From the NCBI GenBank assembly GCA_029248525.1, contig JAQWJE010000049.1, forward strand, positions 186,001 to 250,000: DNA of 64,000 nt. Reading direction: 5' to 3'. Source of the DNA: Candidatus Binatia bacterium. GTDB taxonomy: Bacteria; Desulfobacterota; Binatia; UBA12015. The translations under genes and the position numbers were made by a program. Each line of letters opens with the position of its first letter. Positions within the stretch are counted from its first letter, which is position 1. Positions 1 through 9,199 of this stretch are shown in pieces. Below the pieces are notes generated by a model that searched no databases, had not been told where the DNA came from, and saw only the letters and a program-made list of their open reading frames with translations.

Positions 1-1
1 C

Positions 2-70
2 TTGCCCTCGTCCTCATTCATCACCGGAGCGTGTCTGAGCGTGGACGGCGGCATGTCGATTCAGAACTGA
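2..70 (+). CDS. C-terminus of a short-chain dehydrogenase/reductase (5' part outside window)
   Basis: The first 23 codons of the window read into a TGA at 68-70. The peptide contains FITGACLSVDGGMSIQN, the classical SDR C-terminal element (x-ITG-x-x-(L/I)-x-VDGG) that closes the cofactor/substrate side of the Rossmann fold. Only the tail is visible, so substrate and cofactor cannot be told. The next gene starts 3 bases after the stop, so the two are probably co-transcribed. The signature is short but specific to classical SDRs. Confidence 0.7.
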   Translation: MPSSSFITGACLSVDGGMSIQN

Positions 71-73
71 TGC

Positions 74-3000
74 ATGGCAACACCCCTCAAATTAGATACC
101 GTAGGGGTGATGGACGAAATGACGCGCGGAGAAAGGATGGGGGCCCTCGAGGACCTCGCGACCGAACTGGAGTCTACCAGTCCCGGTTTTGCCACCCGCC
201 TGCGTCAGTTTGGTGCGAAGGTTCAACCGCAGCAGAGTCCTGAGGCCTTCCGGGATCTGTCCGAAAGCCTGGCCCGGGTGGTGCGTCTGGAGGGGGTCGC
301 TCGCGAGGCCGGTTTGGCGCTCCTGACTCTGGACACCGGGGACGTTCTGCGCTTGCAGGGGCCGGTTCTGCGGGGCTGGGCAGACGCCATTTGCGAGATC
401 GGTTCGGTTTCCGTGCGTGCGGGGCAATCGTTCGGGGCCGCGGTGCTCCCCGCCTTGCCCGGCGCGGCTCCGGATCTTGCGGACCGTCTGGCGACCACCG
501 CCACGGCGCTGCGAGAATTCGTGGGCGCTCACCCGGGGGAACCGATCGTGAACCGTTGCGCGACTTTCCTCGGGGAAGCTTTCATTCACCACCCGACGCT
601 CGTCCATCAGGCGTGGCTTCGCTACGCGACCGCGGTCGCGTTTACGCCGCGACGGCCGCTCGATGTCCTTCGAGAATTGCCGAAGTCGATCGCGTTGAAT
701 CCGGAAGAGCTCGCAGCAATCCTCAATGTCGTGGCTCGTTGCGCCAGCTGGGATGTTCGTGAAGCACCCGCATGGTTTGTCGAAGCGCCGCATCTCTTGA
801 CCGGATTGCCCGGAGATAGTCGCGCCGGGTTGCTGGAAATTCTCGACACATTAAAGGACGACGCGGTTTCGGTTCTGGATCTCCTTCGTGGGGCAGGCCC
901 TGTGCTCCGCAGACTTTCGGCAGACGAGCGTGCACTCGTGCTGACGCACACCCTCGCAGTAGCAGTCGTTGCCCCGAAGGCGGCGCCGCGTTTTCTGCGA
1001 GGGGTGCTTCGAGTGGTTGAAGCTGTCGGCTTCGGGGAGGAACTGGAAGTCTTCGTGCAGGAAGGACTCTCCCTGGCGGAGATTCAGGAAGTCGCGGCCG
1101 AAGCGTTCTTCTCCCTCGAGTCCCGCGGCGCGAAGGCTTTTCTTGCGCGCCACGATACGGCCGTGCGCTTTGAGGATATCGAGACCACCCTTCGAGGTTA
1201 TCTTCGGATCCTCGAACGGAGAGCACCGAACCTGGTAGCCGTCGATCTTGGGGGATTGTTTCCCTTTCTGGACAATCGCAAGATCATCCCGGTGAGTGCC
1301 CGGTCGGGGACGTTTCCGACCTGGGAAGAAAACTTCATACTTCTGAAATTACAGGCAACACTGGCAACTCTCTGGGACGAGGCCGGGACTCGATCTTTCG
1401 ATCTGGGTCAATGGCTTGGGGAGGAGGCGGACGGCGGGTTCCGGGAACTCTATGCCCGTTTCGAGCTTCCGGAGGCGGCCGCCGGAATTCTGGCCCATGT
1501 GGAAGCAGCGCGGCTCGCGCCCTGGGTCAAGGAGAGGTTCCCCGGGCTGGCCGGGGATCTCGCCGACCTGCGCGCCCATGCCTTTCGCGGAGACTGCGTC
1601 CCTGCCGATGCGAGCGAACCCGAGGCGTTGCTCTTCCTTGCCCTGGGGGGATCATCCGAGCACATTGATTTCTCCTCGGAGGGAGCGGGGCTCGAAGGTT
1701 TCGCACGAATCGCGGCCGATCGGACGGCGACGATCTACGATAGTGTGAATGAAACGGTCCGAATGACGCGTCTTCTCGAGGCCGGCGAACTCATTCGCGT
1801 CACCAACCTCGAGGACCTTTTCCTCGAGGATCCGACGATGTCGTATTTGCTCGACGATGCCGACGAGGATGGAGGCCCCCCGCCGCCGGCGCCACCAAAC
1901 CCGGACAACCAGCCGATGGATGAGGCGAATATTCCGCAGGGCGAGCGATCGGAAGATACATCACCCGCGTCCGCCGTGGACCCGGAGCTACTGAAGGCCT
2001 ACCTCGAACAAAACCCCCGGGTGAAGGTCATGCGGTCCGAGGAGGCGCTGGATGCGACCGGATTGTTCGTCGCGGGGCTGACCGGTGGAGGCGGGGAACG
2101 ACCCGACCAGATTTCAAACGCGGAGAGGGAGCATGTCTTTGCCTTGTCGCGGGGTGCACGCGAAGCACGGGGCGTCTTCCTCTATGATGAGTGGGACCAT
2201 GAGATCGGTGATTATCGGGTCTCCTGGTGCCAGGTGCATGAGTTGGGTCTGGGCGATGATGATCCCGGATTTTTCTCGGAGACGCTGCAGCGATATCAAG
2301 ACGTTCTTCCGGAAGTGCGACGACAATTTCAGCGGGTCAAGCCGCAGGGCTATCGGACCATCCGTGGCCTCCTTGATGGTGAGGATTTCGACCTCGACGC
2401 GGTCGTTCTCGCCCGGAGTGACCTCCGGGCAAAGTTGAATCCGGCAACACGCCTCTACACCCAACGACAACGGGAAGAGCGCGATGTGGCGACGTTGTTT
2501 CTGCTGGATATGTCAGCCTCGACCGACGAAGAGGTCGAAAAACCGGACCTCGTCGAGAACTCGCAGGAATTGCCGGAAGATTTGTCAGACACCTTCTTGC
2601 CCCTTGAATCTCTTGAAAAAGAACGCGGTCGACGCGTCATCGATATTCAGAAGGAAGCTTTGACAATTATGTCACAAGCTCTCGAAGAGATCGGTGATTT
2701 GTTTTCGATCTATGGTTTTTCCGGACACGGCCGGGAGCGGGTAGAACTTTTTGACGTGAAGAGTTTCGATGAGGCGCTCTCTTTGGCGGTGAAGAGTCGG
2801 TTGAGCGCGATCGAGCCGCAACGTTCGACACGCATGGGGCCGGCGATTCGGCATTCGATCCGCCGGCTGGCCTCGGTGTCCTCGCGGTCGAAGCATCTGA
2901 TTTTGCTCTCGGATGGCTTTCCGCAAGATTTTGATTACGGTCGCGACCGGCGGTCCAATCTCTACGGCCTGCGGGATACTGCGCAGGCGTTGCGCGAGGC

Positions 3001-3163
3001 GGAGCAGGCAGGCATTTCCACTTTCTGCATTACGGTCGATCGTGCCGGTAACGATTATCTTCGCGAGATGTGCGACAAGGATCGATATCTCGTCATCGAA
3101 GATATTGCCGAGTTACCGCTCGAGCTTCCGAAGATCTATTCGCGGGCGACGCGCGACGGCTGA
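74..3163 (+). CDS. Large NorD-like VWA-domain protein
   Basis: A 1029-residue protein with a C-terminal von Willebrand A domain from about residue 800. The metal-ion-dependent adhesion site is intact (D812-x-S814-x-S816 in LLDMSAS), followed by a conserved LLSDGFPQD segment near residue 950. A proline-rich linker lies around residues 598-612. The first 600 residues are helical-looking and unrecognised. NorD/CbbO-type proteins work with MoxR-family AAA+ ATPases in maturing metalloenzymes; here the nearest MoxR gene (9200-10081) sits beside a different VWA gene. An in-frame TGA just upstream (68-70) bounds the start; no clear ribosome-binding site is seen, and ATGs at codons 13 and 16 are alternatives. 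The 3' end overlaps the opposing esterase gene by 28 bases. The family call is good; the target enzyme is unknown. Confidence 0.8.
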   Translation: MATPLKLDTVGVMDEMTRGERMGALEDLATELESTSPGFATRLRQFGAKVQPQQSPEAFRDLSESLARVVRLEGVAREAGLALLTLDTGDVLRLQGPVLRGWADAICEIGSVSVRAGQSFGAAVLPALPGAAPDLADRLATTATALREFVGAHPGEPIVNRCATFLGEAFIHHPTLVHQAWLRYATAVAFTPRRPLDVLRELPKSIALNPEELAAILNVVARCASWDVREAPAWFVEAPHLLTGLPGDSRAGLLEILDTLKDDAVSVLDLLRGAGPVLRRLSADERALVLTHTLAVAVVAPKAAPRFLRGVLRVVEAVGFGEELEVFVQEGLSLAEIQEVAAEAFFSLESRGAKAFLARHDTAVRFEDIETTLRGYLRILERRAPNLVAVDLGGLFPFLDNRKIIPVSARSGTFPTWEENFILLKLQATLATLWDEAGTRSFDLGQWLGEEADGGFRELYARFELPEAAAGILAHVEAARLAPWVKERFPGLAGDLADLRAHAFRGDCVPADASEPEALLFLALGGSSEHIDFSSEGAGLEGFARIAADRTATIYDSVNETVRMTRLLEAGELIRVTNLEDLFLEDPTMSYLLDDADEDGGPPPPAPPNPDNQPMDEANIPQGERSEDTSPASAVDPELLKAYLEQNPRVKVMRSEEALDATGLFVAGLTGGGGERPDQISNAEREHVFALSRGAREARGVFLYDEWDHEIGDYRVSWCQVHELGLGDDDPGFFSETLQRYQDVLPEVRRQFQRVKPQGYRTIRGLLDGEDFDLDAVVLARSDLRAKLNPATRLYTQRQREERDVATLFLLDMSASTDEEVEKPDLVENSQELPEDLSDTFLPLESLEKERGRRVIDIQKEALTIMSQALEEIGDLFSIYGFSGHGRERVELFDVKSFDEALSLAVKSRLSAIEPQRSTRMGPAIRHSIRRLASVSSRSKHLILLSDGFPQDFDYGRDRRSNLYGLRDTAQALREAEQAGISTFCITVDRAGNDYLREMCDKDRYLVIEDIAELPLELPKIYSRATRDG

Positions 3164-4719
3164 GCGTCGATCGACGAGAGAACCGGGGTCGGCGACAGCA
3201 GGGGACCCCAAAGCTTCCGGGCCGCCGCATGAGGGTCCTCCAGCACCCCGGGTTTTGCCGCCAGTCGCAGCGCCTGCCGGGTGGTGGGCTGCCAATGCGG
3301 CCAGCTGGGCAGACCATCGTGGCCGGGAACTTCACCGTGAGCAAAACGCGCCCAGGATTTTTGCATACGTCGGGAAAGAGTTCTGATGTCGGAGGACCAT
3401 CCCATGGTCGCGGCGAGCGGGCCTTTGCGCACGGTTCCGAAGACAAAGGGGATATCGAGCCCGTGAAATGCTCCCGTATAGGAGCCAACCAGCGGCAGCT
3501 GCCCGTCGAATCGGTAAAAATATACCTCGCCACCGGCGCGGCTCAGAGTGTCGGCGAGAATTCCGGCCGGTGCGTGAAAGACCATGTCGGACATGAACCG
3601 GCTCCATCGATAGCGGGGTGCACCGAGAGATTCGTTGTACGTTTCATGAAACCGGTCGAGGAGGTTTGGATCGATGCTGTTGGCCGAGAGCACTCGGAGG
3701 ATCCTGCGCTCGAGACCGGCTTCGTCGAGGCTTCGTCCCGAGCTATCGGCTGCCATGAACAGCGCCCACTCGTCCTGATTGCTCCCCATCAGAACCGGTA
3801 CGGGAGTTTTGCCCGAATTGCGGATCCTTTGCAGCGGTTGCTCGGAAAGAAGCTGTCCGTCGATCGATGGCTGCCACGGAAGGTTGGCCACGCCTACGGA
3901 AAGCTCGCGGGTCGTCGCTGTTTGCGCTGTGAGCAGGCGGCCGACGGGCACTCGACGCAGTTGCGCCGGGTTGGCTCGCGGCAAGCCGACGTAACGTAAA
4001 AAGGCACGCCCAACTCTTTCGGAGATCTCGTGTTCGGAGACATTTGAAGCCGCACCGCTTTGCAGAATGGCACGGTGAAAGAGTCCTTCCGCAGCCGGTG
4101 TACCCAGGAGGGTTCCAACGCTCATTGCACCTGCGGATTCACCAAAGATGGTGACGTTGCCCGGGTCGCCGCCGAAACAGGCGATATGGTCGCGCACCCA
4201 GCGCAGCGCGGCGATCTGATCCTTGATGCCCAGATTGGGTTCAATCTCATCCGGACGGCCTCGCAGCGCGTCCATATTGAGCGATCCGAGAACGCCGAGC
4301 CGATAGTTTGCCGAAACCACAACGACATCACCGCGTTGCGAAAGTCGGGAACCGCTGTAGAGGGCTGTCGACCCTGAGCCCAGAAGGAAAGCACCGCCGT
4401 GGATCCAGACCATGACGGGGCGAGGGCGGCTGTCGGCCGCGGGGGTCCATACGTTGAGGTAGAGACAATCCTCACTATTATCGTCAACCGTTCCGAGCAG
4501 TCGGCGGGCGGCCAGAAGTGTTTGCGGTGTCTGCTGGGCGGAGGGACCAAAGTGCGTTGCCTGTCGCACGCCCTGCCACGCGGGCATCGGTTCGGGCGAT
4601 CGGAAACGTCCCGGGCCTACAGGCGGTGACGCAAAGGGGATCCCTCGAAAAACGAGGCCACGCTTTTGCTGCTTTCCCTCGAGGGAACCCGAGGGTGTAT
4701 GCACGACAATCCGAGCCAT
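3136..4719 (-). CDS. Type-B carboxylesterase/lipase family hydrolase
   Basis: A 527-residue alpha/beta hydrolase of the carboxylesterase/cholinesterase family, which cleaves carboxylic esters through a Ser-Glu/Asp-His triad. Visible are the N-terminal FRGIPFA motif, SEDCLYLNVW (residues 82-91), the oxyanion HGG (107-109), the nucleophile elbow FGESAGAMS with Ser195, and a later FHGLDIPFVFG segment carrying the likely catalytic His. Length is typical for the family. No signal peptide is obvious, so it is probably cytoplasmic. It lies 46 bases downstream of the ferredoxin gene on the same strand and overlaps the NorD-like gene tail-to-tail. The substrate is unknown; para-nitrobenzyl-esterase-like proteins are the nearest familiar group. 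Confidence 0.88.
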   Translation of the reverse strand: MARIVVHTPSGSLEGKQQKRGLVFRGIPFASPPVGPGRFRSPEPMPAWQGVRQATHFGPSAQQTPQTLLAARRLLGTVDDNSEDCLYLNVWTPAADSRPRPVMVWIHGGAFLLGSGSTALYSGSRLSQRGDVVVVSANYRLGVLGSLNMDALRGRPDEIEPNLGIKDQIAALRWVRDHIACFGGDPGNVTIFGESAGAMSVGTLLGTPAAEGLFHRAILQSGAASNVSEHEISERVGRAFLRYVGLPRANPAQLRRVPVGRLLTAQTATTRELSVGVANLPWQPSIDGQLLSEQPLQRIRNSGKTPVPVLMGSNQDEWALFMAADSSGRSLDEAGLERRILRVLSANSIDPNLLDRFHETYNESLGAPRYRWSRFMSDMVFHAPAGILADTLSRAGGEVYFYRFDGQLPLVGSYTGAFHGLDIPFVFGTVRKGPLAATMGWSSDIRTLSRRMQKSWARFAHGEVPGHDGLPSWPHWQPTTRQALRLAAKPGVLEDPHAAARKLWGPLLSPTPVLSSIDAQPSRVARE

Positions 4720-4765
4720 CCGGTTTGGGGAAGAAAAGGAATCCGAGGTGAGCCTACGGACTTCC

Positions 4766-5119
4766 TCAGTTCGTCAGACCCCACTTCTTCTTGTTTTCTT
4801 CGATCGCGTCCTCGGAGGGATGGTCGGTCTTTTCCTGCTCCTTGACCTCGAAATTATCCATATCGTCGATCATCTTGTAATTCAGAGGTGTATCGTCGGT
4901 GAAGACTTCAGGCACAGCCACTTCTTCGTAGATCGCCTGCCAGGGGCATTCGGGCTCACAGGCCCCGCAGTCGATGCATTCGTCCGGGTTTATATAGAGC
5001 TGGTTCGGGAAGGAGTCCTTGTCACTGCCTTTGTATTCATAAATGCAATCGACGGGGCATACGGCGACACAGCCAGTATCCACACAATCGCGGCAGAGCC
5101 GTGTAACGATGTAGGACAT
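4766..5119 (-). CDS. fdxA: 7Fe/8Fe ferredoxin (FdxA type)
   Basis: A 117-residue low-potential electron carrier. The N-terminal half has C9-x2-C12-x4-C17-x3-C21-P plus C25, and the second motif is C48-x2-C51-x2-C54-x3-C58-P. This matches the Azotobacter FdI/FdxA layout, which binds one [3Fe-4S] and one [4Fe-4S] cluster. The C-terminal acidic extension (about 50 residues) also fits FdxA. The start MSYIVTRLC is chosen because AAGGAG lies just upstream (5125-5130 region); a longer reading has no such support. Likely a general cytoplasmic electron donor. The partner is not evident; the esterase downstream does not need one. Confidence 0.9.
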   Translation of the reverse strand: MSYIVTRLCRDCVDTGCVAVCPVDCIYEYKGSDKDSFPNQLYINPDECIDCGACEPECPWQAIYEEVAVPEVFTDDTPLNYKMIDDMDNFEVKEQEKTDHPSEDAIEENKKKWGLTN

Positions 5120-5259
5120 ATTTTCTCCTTCGGTCATCGCGTTGTAAGCGATAGTGACAAAAATTTTGGTAGCGTATCCGGGATAGCGAAGCAAAGCGCC
5201 GGTTGGCCTCGCGGATGGCGGGTTTCAGGCAGGCCGGCAGATCAGTTAGAGAGGTTTCC

Positions 5260-6708
5260 ATGACAGAAAAGAGCATGATTCCGGATGCCTCAACTCTGGC
5301 GGAATCCGTCCGTTCCCAAGCCCGGACTCCGGAGGAACTCCTCGATGAGGCGATTCTTTCCATCGAGAGAGAAAACCCTGAACTGAACGCTGTTGTCCAT
5401 ACCCTTTATGACGAGGCTCGGGCACGAATCGCGGCAGGGTTGCCGGACGGGCCCTTTCGCGGGGTGCCCATCCTGCTCAAGGATCTCGATGCGCCACTAG
5501 CGGGTGCACCTTTTCACTGCGGGACACGATTTCTTCGTGATCTGGAATTTCGTGCGGATACCAACGCGTATTTTGTCGATCGGCTTCTGGCTGCCGGGTT
5601 TGTCCCGATCGGCAAGACAAACACGCCCGAGTTGGGGCTCGCAGTGACCACAGAACCGCTTTCCTGCGGAGCCAGCCGAAATCCCTGGAACCCCGCGCAC
5701 TCTACCGGTGGGTCGAGTGGAGGTGCTGCGGCAGCGGTCGCAGGGGGGCTGATCTCGATTGCCCATGCCAGTGATGGCGGTGGATCGATTCGTATCCCGG
5801 CCAGCGCCTGCGGGTTGGTCGGGCTGAAGCCCTCTCGCGGTCGAGTTTCTCTGGGCCCGGATTACGGTTCTTATTGGCAAGGCTTTGTGACCAACCATGT
5901 CGTCACCCGCAGTGTGCGTGATACCGCCGCCGTTCTGGATGTCGTTTCCGGGTTGGAGCCGGGCGATCCCTATACAGCGCCGCTACCCGCGGGTCCCTTT
6001 CTGAACGAAACCTCGAAGTCTCCCGGGCGGTTGCGAATCGGCCTGATGATGCAGGCCCCGGGCGCTCGGAGCGCGCTGGATCCTGCGTGCGTGGAAGCCG
6101 TCCGTCGCGCCGGGCAGGCTCTGGAAAGTCTTGGGCATCAAGTGGATGAGTCACACCCGGAGGCCATCGATCAGGTAGACGAACGCAACGGGCATTTCAC
6201 AACGGTCGTAGTGTCGTGGACGGCAGCCGCCCTTGCGCATTGGGAGGCTCGGACCGGCGAACCCATCCCGGCTGAAGGGCTCGAGCCACTGACCGTCAAC
6301 CTCGCCGAGATCGGGAAGTCGATTTCAGCGGTTGACTATCTGGCGACGGTTCGCTGGTGCGAGTCCTTTACCCGGCAGATGGCCGCTTGGTGGGAGAATG
6401 GATATGATTTGCTGGTGACGCCGACTTTGGGAACGCCTCCGCCACCTCTGGGAACATTGACATCGCCGGATGGTGACCTCGCTGCCGTTATCGAATCTCT
6501 CGAGAAATTCAGTCCCTTTGTCGCGCCCTTCAACATGACCGGCCAGCCAGCGGTTTCGCTGCCCCTTCATCAAAGTCATGCCGGGTTGCCAATCGGCGTC
6601 CAATGTATCGCGCCTTATGCTCGGGAAGATCTTCTCCTGCAGGTAGCAGCGCAACTCGAGACGGCGATGCCCTGGGCGGATCGTCGACCTGCGGCCCTCG
6701 CGTCATGA
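5260..6708 (+). CDS. Amidase signature family hydrolase (paralogue 1)
   Basis: A 482-residue amidase-signature enzyme hydrolysing amide bonds with a Ser-cisSer-Lys triad: K74 in LLKDLDAP, cis-Ser S153 in GGSSGG, and the nucleophile S176 in DGGGSIRIP. The start ATG follows GAGAGG at close spacing and matches the N-terminus of the second amidase at 11837. Its stop overlaps the bioA start as ATGA, so the two are translationally coupled. The substrate is unknown; coupling to bioA hints at release of an acid from an amide in biotin metabolism, but this is only inference. It is divergent from the ferredoxin gene across a 140-base gap. Confidence 0.9.
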   Translation: MTEKSMIPDASTLAESVRSQARTPEELLDEAILSIERENPELNAVVHTLYDEARARIAAGLPDGPFRGVPILLKDLDAPLAGAPFHCGTRFLRDLEFRADTNAYFVDRLLAAGFVPIGKTNTPELGLAVTTEPLSCGASRNPWNPAHSTGGSSGGAAAAVAGGLISIAHASDGGGSIRIPASACGLVGLKPSRGRVSLGPDYGSYWQGFVTNHVVTRSVRDTAAVLDVVSGLEPGDPYTAPLPAGPFLNETSKSPGRLRIGLMMQAPGARSALDPACVEAVRRAGQALESLGHQVDESHPEAIDQVDERNGHFTTVVVSWTAAALAHWEARTGEPIPAEGLEPLTVNLAEIGKSISAVDYLATVRWCESFTRQMAAWWENGYDLLVTPTLGTPPPPLGTLTSPDGDLAAVIESLEKFSPFVAPFNMTGQPAVSLPLHQSHAGLPIGVQCIAPYAREDLLLQVAAQLETAMPWADRRPAALAS

Positions 6709-7994
6709 AGTCCGATCAACCCGTAGATCTTGCGTTCGATCGAGATCATCTCTGGCATCCATATACATCAATGAAGAATCCCCTGCCGGTGCAGCCGGTG
6801 GTTGCGGCGCGCGGTGTACGATTGGAGCTCGCAGACGGTCGTCATTTGATTGACGGGATGTCGTCATGGTGGGCGGCTATCCACGGATACGGCGTGTCCG
6901 CGATCGACGAGGCTGTTCGCGATCAGCAAGACCGGATGTCGCATATGATGTTTGGCGGTCTGACACATGCCTCGGCAATTGAATTGGCTCGGCAGTTGAT
7001 CAGATGGACCCCCGATGATCTCCAGCACGTTTTTCTGGCGGACTCCGGGTCGGTTGCTGTCGAGGTCGCGATCAAGATGGCGCTCCAGTACTGGCGAAGC
7101 GCGGGCGTGCCTCGCCGCGAGAAGTTGGTCACGGTGCGAGGCGGGTACCATGGAGATACTTTCGGGGCGATGGCGGTATGTGATCCCGTTACGGGCATGC
7201 ACGGACTTTTTTCAGGGTCGCTGGCTCAACATCATTTCGCTCCGCGGCCGCAGACCGCTTTTGGTGCGTCCTGGGATCCGATGGACCTCGACGCGATGCG
7301 AGACTTGTTGCAGCGCTCCGAGCACGAAATTGCTGCCGTGATCCTCGAACCGATCGTGCAGGGCGCGGGGGGTATGTGGTTTTACCACCCGGAGTATCTG
7401 CGTGGTCTGCGCGCGCTCTGCGACCAGCATGGGATCTTGCTGATCTTCGACGAGATTGCGACAGGGTTCGGGCGGACCGGCAAGATGTTCGCTCTGGAGC
7501 ACGCTGGCGTCACGCCCGATATCTTGTGCGTGGGCAAAGCCTTGACGGGTGGAACCATGACATTGGCAGCGACTCTGGCGTCGCGGCGGGTTGCTGCCGG
7601 TATTTCCGAGGGCGAGCATCCCGAGTTGATGCACGGCCCGACGTTTATGGGGAATCCACTGGCATGTGCGGCCGCTGTCGCGAGCCTGCGACTGCTTGAG
7701 GAGAGCCCATGGGAGGATCGCGTCAGCGGAATCGAGGCCCAATTGCGGTCCGAACTCGAGCCTCTCGGCGGCGCGCCGGCGGTCGCCGACGTGCGTGTTT
7801 TGGGGGCGATCGGGGTGGTGGAAATGTGCGAGCCGGTGGTGATGCGCGAGATACAGAGCTACTTTGTCGAGCAAGGTGTCTGGATTCGGCCCTTCGGACG
7901 CCTCGTCTATTTGATGCCACCTTTTGTGATCGAGACCGAGGACCTGTCCCGACTTACGGGCGCGATTGGTTCGTGGATTGAAAAGGGTTCCTGA
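6705..7994 (+). CDS. bioA: Adenosylmethionine-8-amino-7-oxononanoate aminotransferase
   Basis: A 429-residue PLP-dependent class III aminotransferase that converts KAPA to DAPA with S-adenosylmethionine as amino donor in biotin synthesis. Diagnostic BioA segments are WHPYTSM near residue 17, GMSSWWAAIHGY (51-62), the acidic FDEIATGFGRTGK (248-260), the PLP lysine K278 in VGKALTGG, HGPTFMGNPLACAAA, and the C-terminal GVWIRPFGRLVYLMPP. The resemblance to the enterobacterial enzyme is unusually close. The start ATG overlaps the amidase stop (ATGA). No other bio genes are in the window. The product would serve the biotin-dependent carboxylase at 17140. Confidence 0.95.
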   Translation: MKSDQPVDLAFDRDHLWHPYTSMKNPLPVQPVVAARGVRLELADGRHLIDGMSSWWAAIHGYGVSAIDEAVRDQQDRMSHMMFGGLTHASAIELARQLIRWTPDDLQHVFLADSGSVAVEVAIKMALQYWRSAGVPRREKLVTVRGGYHGDTFGAMAVCDPVTGMHGLFSGSLAQHHFAPRPQTAFGASWDPMDLDAMRDLLQRSEHEIAAVILEPIVQGAGGMWFYHPEYLRGLRALCDQHGILLIFDEIATGFGRTGKMFALEHAGVTPDILCVGKALTGGTMTLAATLASRRVAAGISEGEHPELMHGPTFMGNPLACAAAVASLRLLEESPWEDRVSGIEAQLRSELEPLGGAPAVADVRVLGAIGVVEMCEPVVMREIQSYFVEQGVWIRPFGRLVYLMPPFVIETEDLSRLTGAIGSWIEKGS

Positions 7995-7996
7995 AT

Positions 7997-9184
7997 CTAC
8001 TGTCGGGATCCGACCAGAGATTGAACGGCCTCGCCCATGCCATCGATCGAGAGATGGTACATCGGGAAAATTTTCCGAACCGTGCGGGTCGTGTGGTAGT
8101 TATCCCAGAAGCGTGATTCTTCCGGATTGATCCACACAGACCGATCAAAATGTGTCTCGATGCGTTGCAGCCATTCAATGCCGGGCGTAGCGGAGCCACG
8201 CCAAGGGTCGATCGAACCATTCGGTTCAAATAGTTCGGCGGGGTGCATACCGGCATCGCCGACGATCATGACTTTCCATCGGTCATCAAGACGGCGGAAA
8301 AGATCAGCGGTGGGGACAGCCTGATCTCGTGTCATACGAGCCCCGTTATAAACTTCATCATAGACGCAGTTGTGGAAATAATAGGCCTGGAATTCCCGCA
8401 AACCGCGCTCCTCGTGGAGGGCCGTCAGCAACTGGCTCACCGGTTCGAAGAACGGGTCCATGGTGCCCCCGACATCCATGAGCAGGAGGAGGCGGATGTC
8501 GTTTTTTCGGGGGGCTCGGAATACCAATTCGATCTCGCCTGCGTTCTTGCAGGTCTCATCAATTGTTTCGTCGAGAGCGAGTTCGGATTGTGCACCCCGT
8601 CGCGTCAGTTGGCGCAGTCGACGGAGAGCCATGCGAAGCTGCCGGATATCGATCGTCCGGTCAGTTCGATAATCAGAGAAGCGACGCTCTTCGGCGACTT
8701 TCATCGCCGATCGCGACTTTCCGGGTCCACCGACGCGAACGCCGGTCGGGTGCGTGCCGCCGTGGCCGAAGGGCGATCGACCACCGGTACCGACCCATTT
8801 GTTCCCGCCATCATGTTGCTCGGTCTGCTCCTCGAGGCGCTCGAGGAATTTCTTCATCAACTCGTCACTGGATAGTTCTTCGAGTTCGGCAAGTTGCTCC
8901 GGGGTGAGTTCGGGGAGATCCTTGGCTTCTTCGAGCCACTTCAGGACCTCGTCGGTGATCCCTTCGAGACTTCCTTCGATACCGCGGAAGACTTTGAGAA
9001 AGACCCGATCATAGGCATCGAACTGAGTCTCCGTCTTGATCAGACAAGTCCGACCGAGATGGTAGAAGCGCTCGAGGCTGGAGCCATGCAGGCCCTTCTG
9101 CATGGCGTCCAGAAGCCCTTGCCATTCCTGCAGGGAAACAGGAACGCCTTCTTTGCGAAGGCCGTAGAATAAATCCAGAAACAT
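7997..9184 (-). CDS. CoxE-like VWA protein, partner of MoxR ATPase
   Basis: A 395-residue VWA protein of the CoxE/YehP-like group. An N-terminal region (MFLDLFYGLRKEGVPVS) is typical of the group, a Gly-rich segment lies near residues 125-157, and the VWA domain starts at about residue 228. The adhesion-site motif reads D237-V-G-G-T241, so Gly replaces the first Ser of D-x-S-x-S; this variant metal site is seen in relatives. It lies 15 bases downstream of the MoxR gene on the same strand. MoxR-CoxE pairs act as chaperone-like modules that insert metals or activate partner enzymes. The client is not identifiable here. It meets bioA tail-to-tail with a 2-base gap. Confidence 0.88.
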   Translation of the reverse strand: MFLDLFYGLRKEGVPVSLQEWQGLLDAMQKGLHGSSLERFYHLGRTCLIKTETQFDAYDRVFLKVFRGIEGSLEGITDEVLKWLEEAKDLPELTPEQLAELEELSSDELMKKFLERLEEQTEQHDGGNKWVGTGGRSPFGHGGTHPTGVRVGGPGKSRSAMKVAEERRFSDYRTDRTIDIRQLRMALRRLRQLTRRGAQSELALDETIDETCKNAGEIELVFRAPRKNDIRLLLLMDVGGTMDPFFEPVSQLLTALHEERGLREFQAYYFHNCVYDEVYNGARMTRDQAVPTADLFRRLDDRWKVMIVGDAGMHPAELFEPNGSIDPWRGSATPGIEWLQRIETHFDRSVWINPEESRFWDNYHTTRTVRKIFPMYHLSIDGMGEAVQSLVGSRQ

Positions 9185-9199
9185 AATCCGAGGTTCGCC

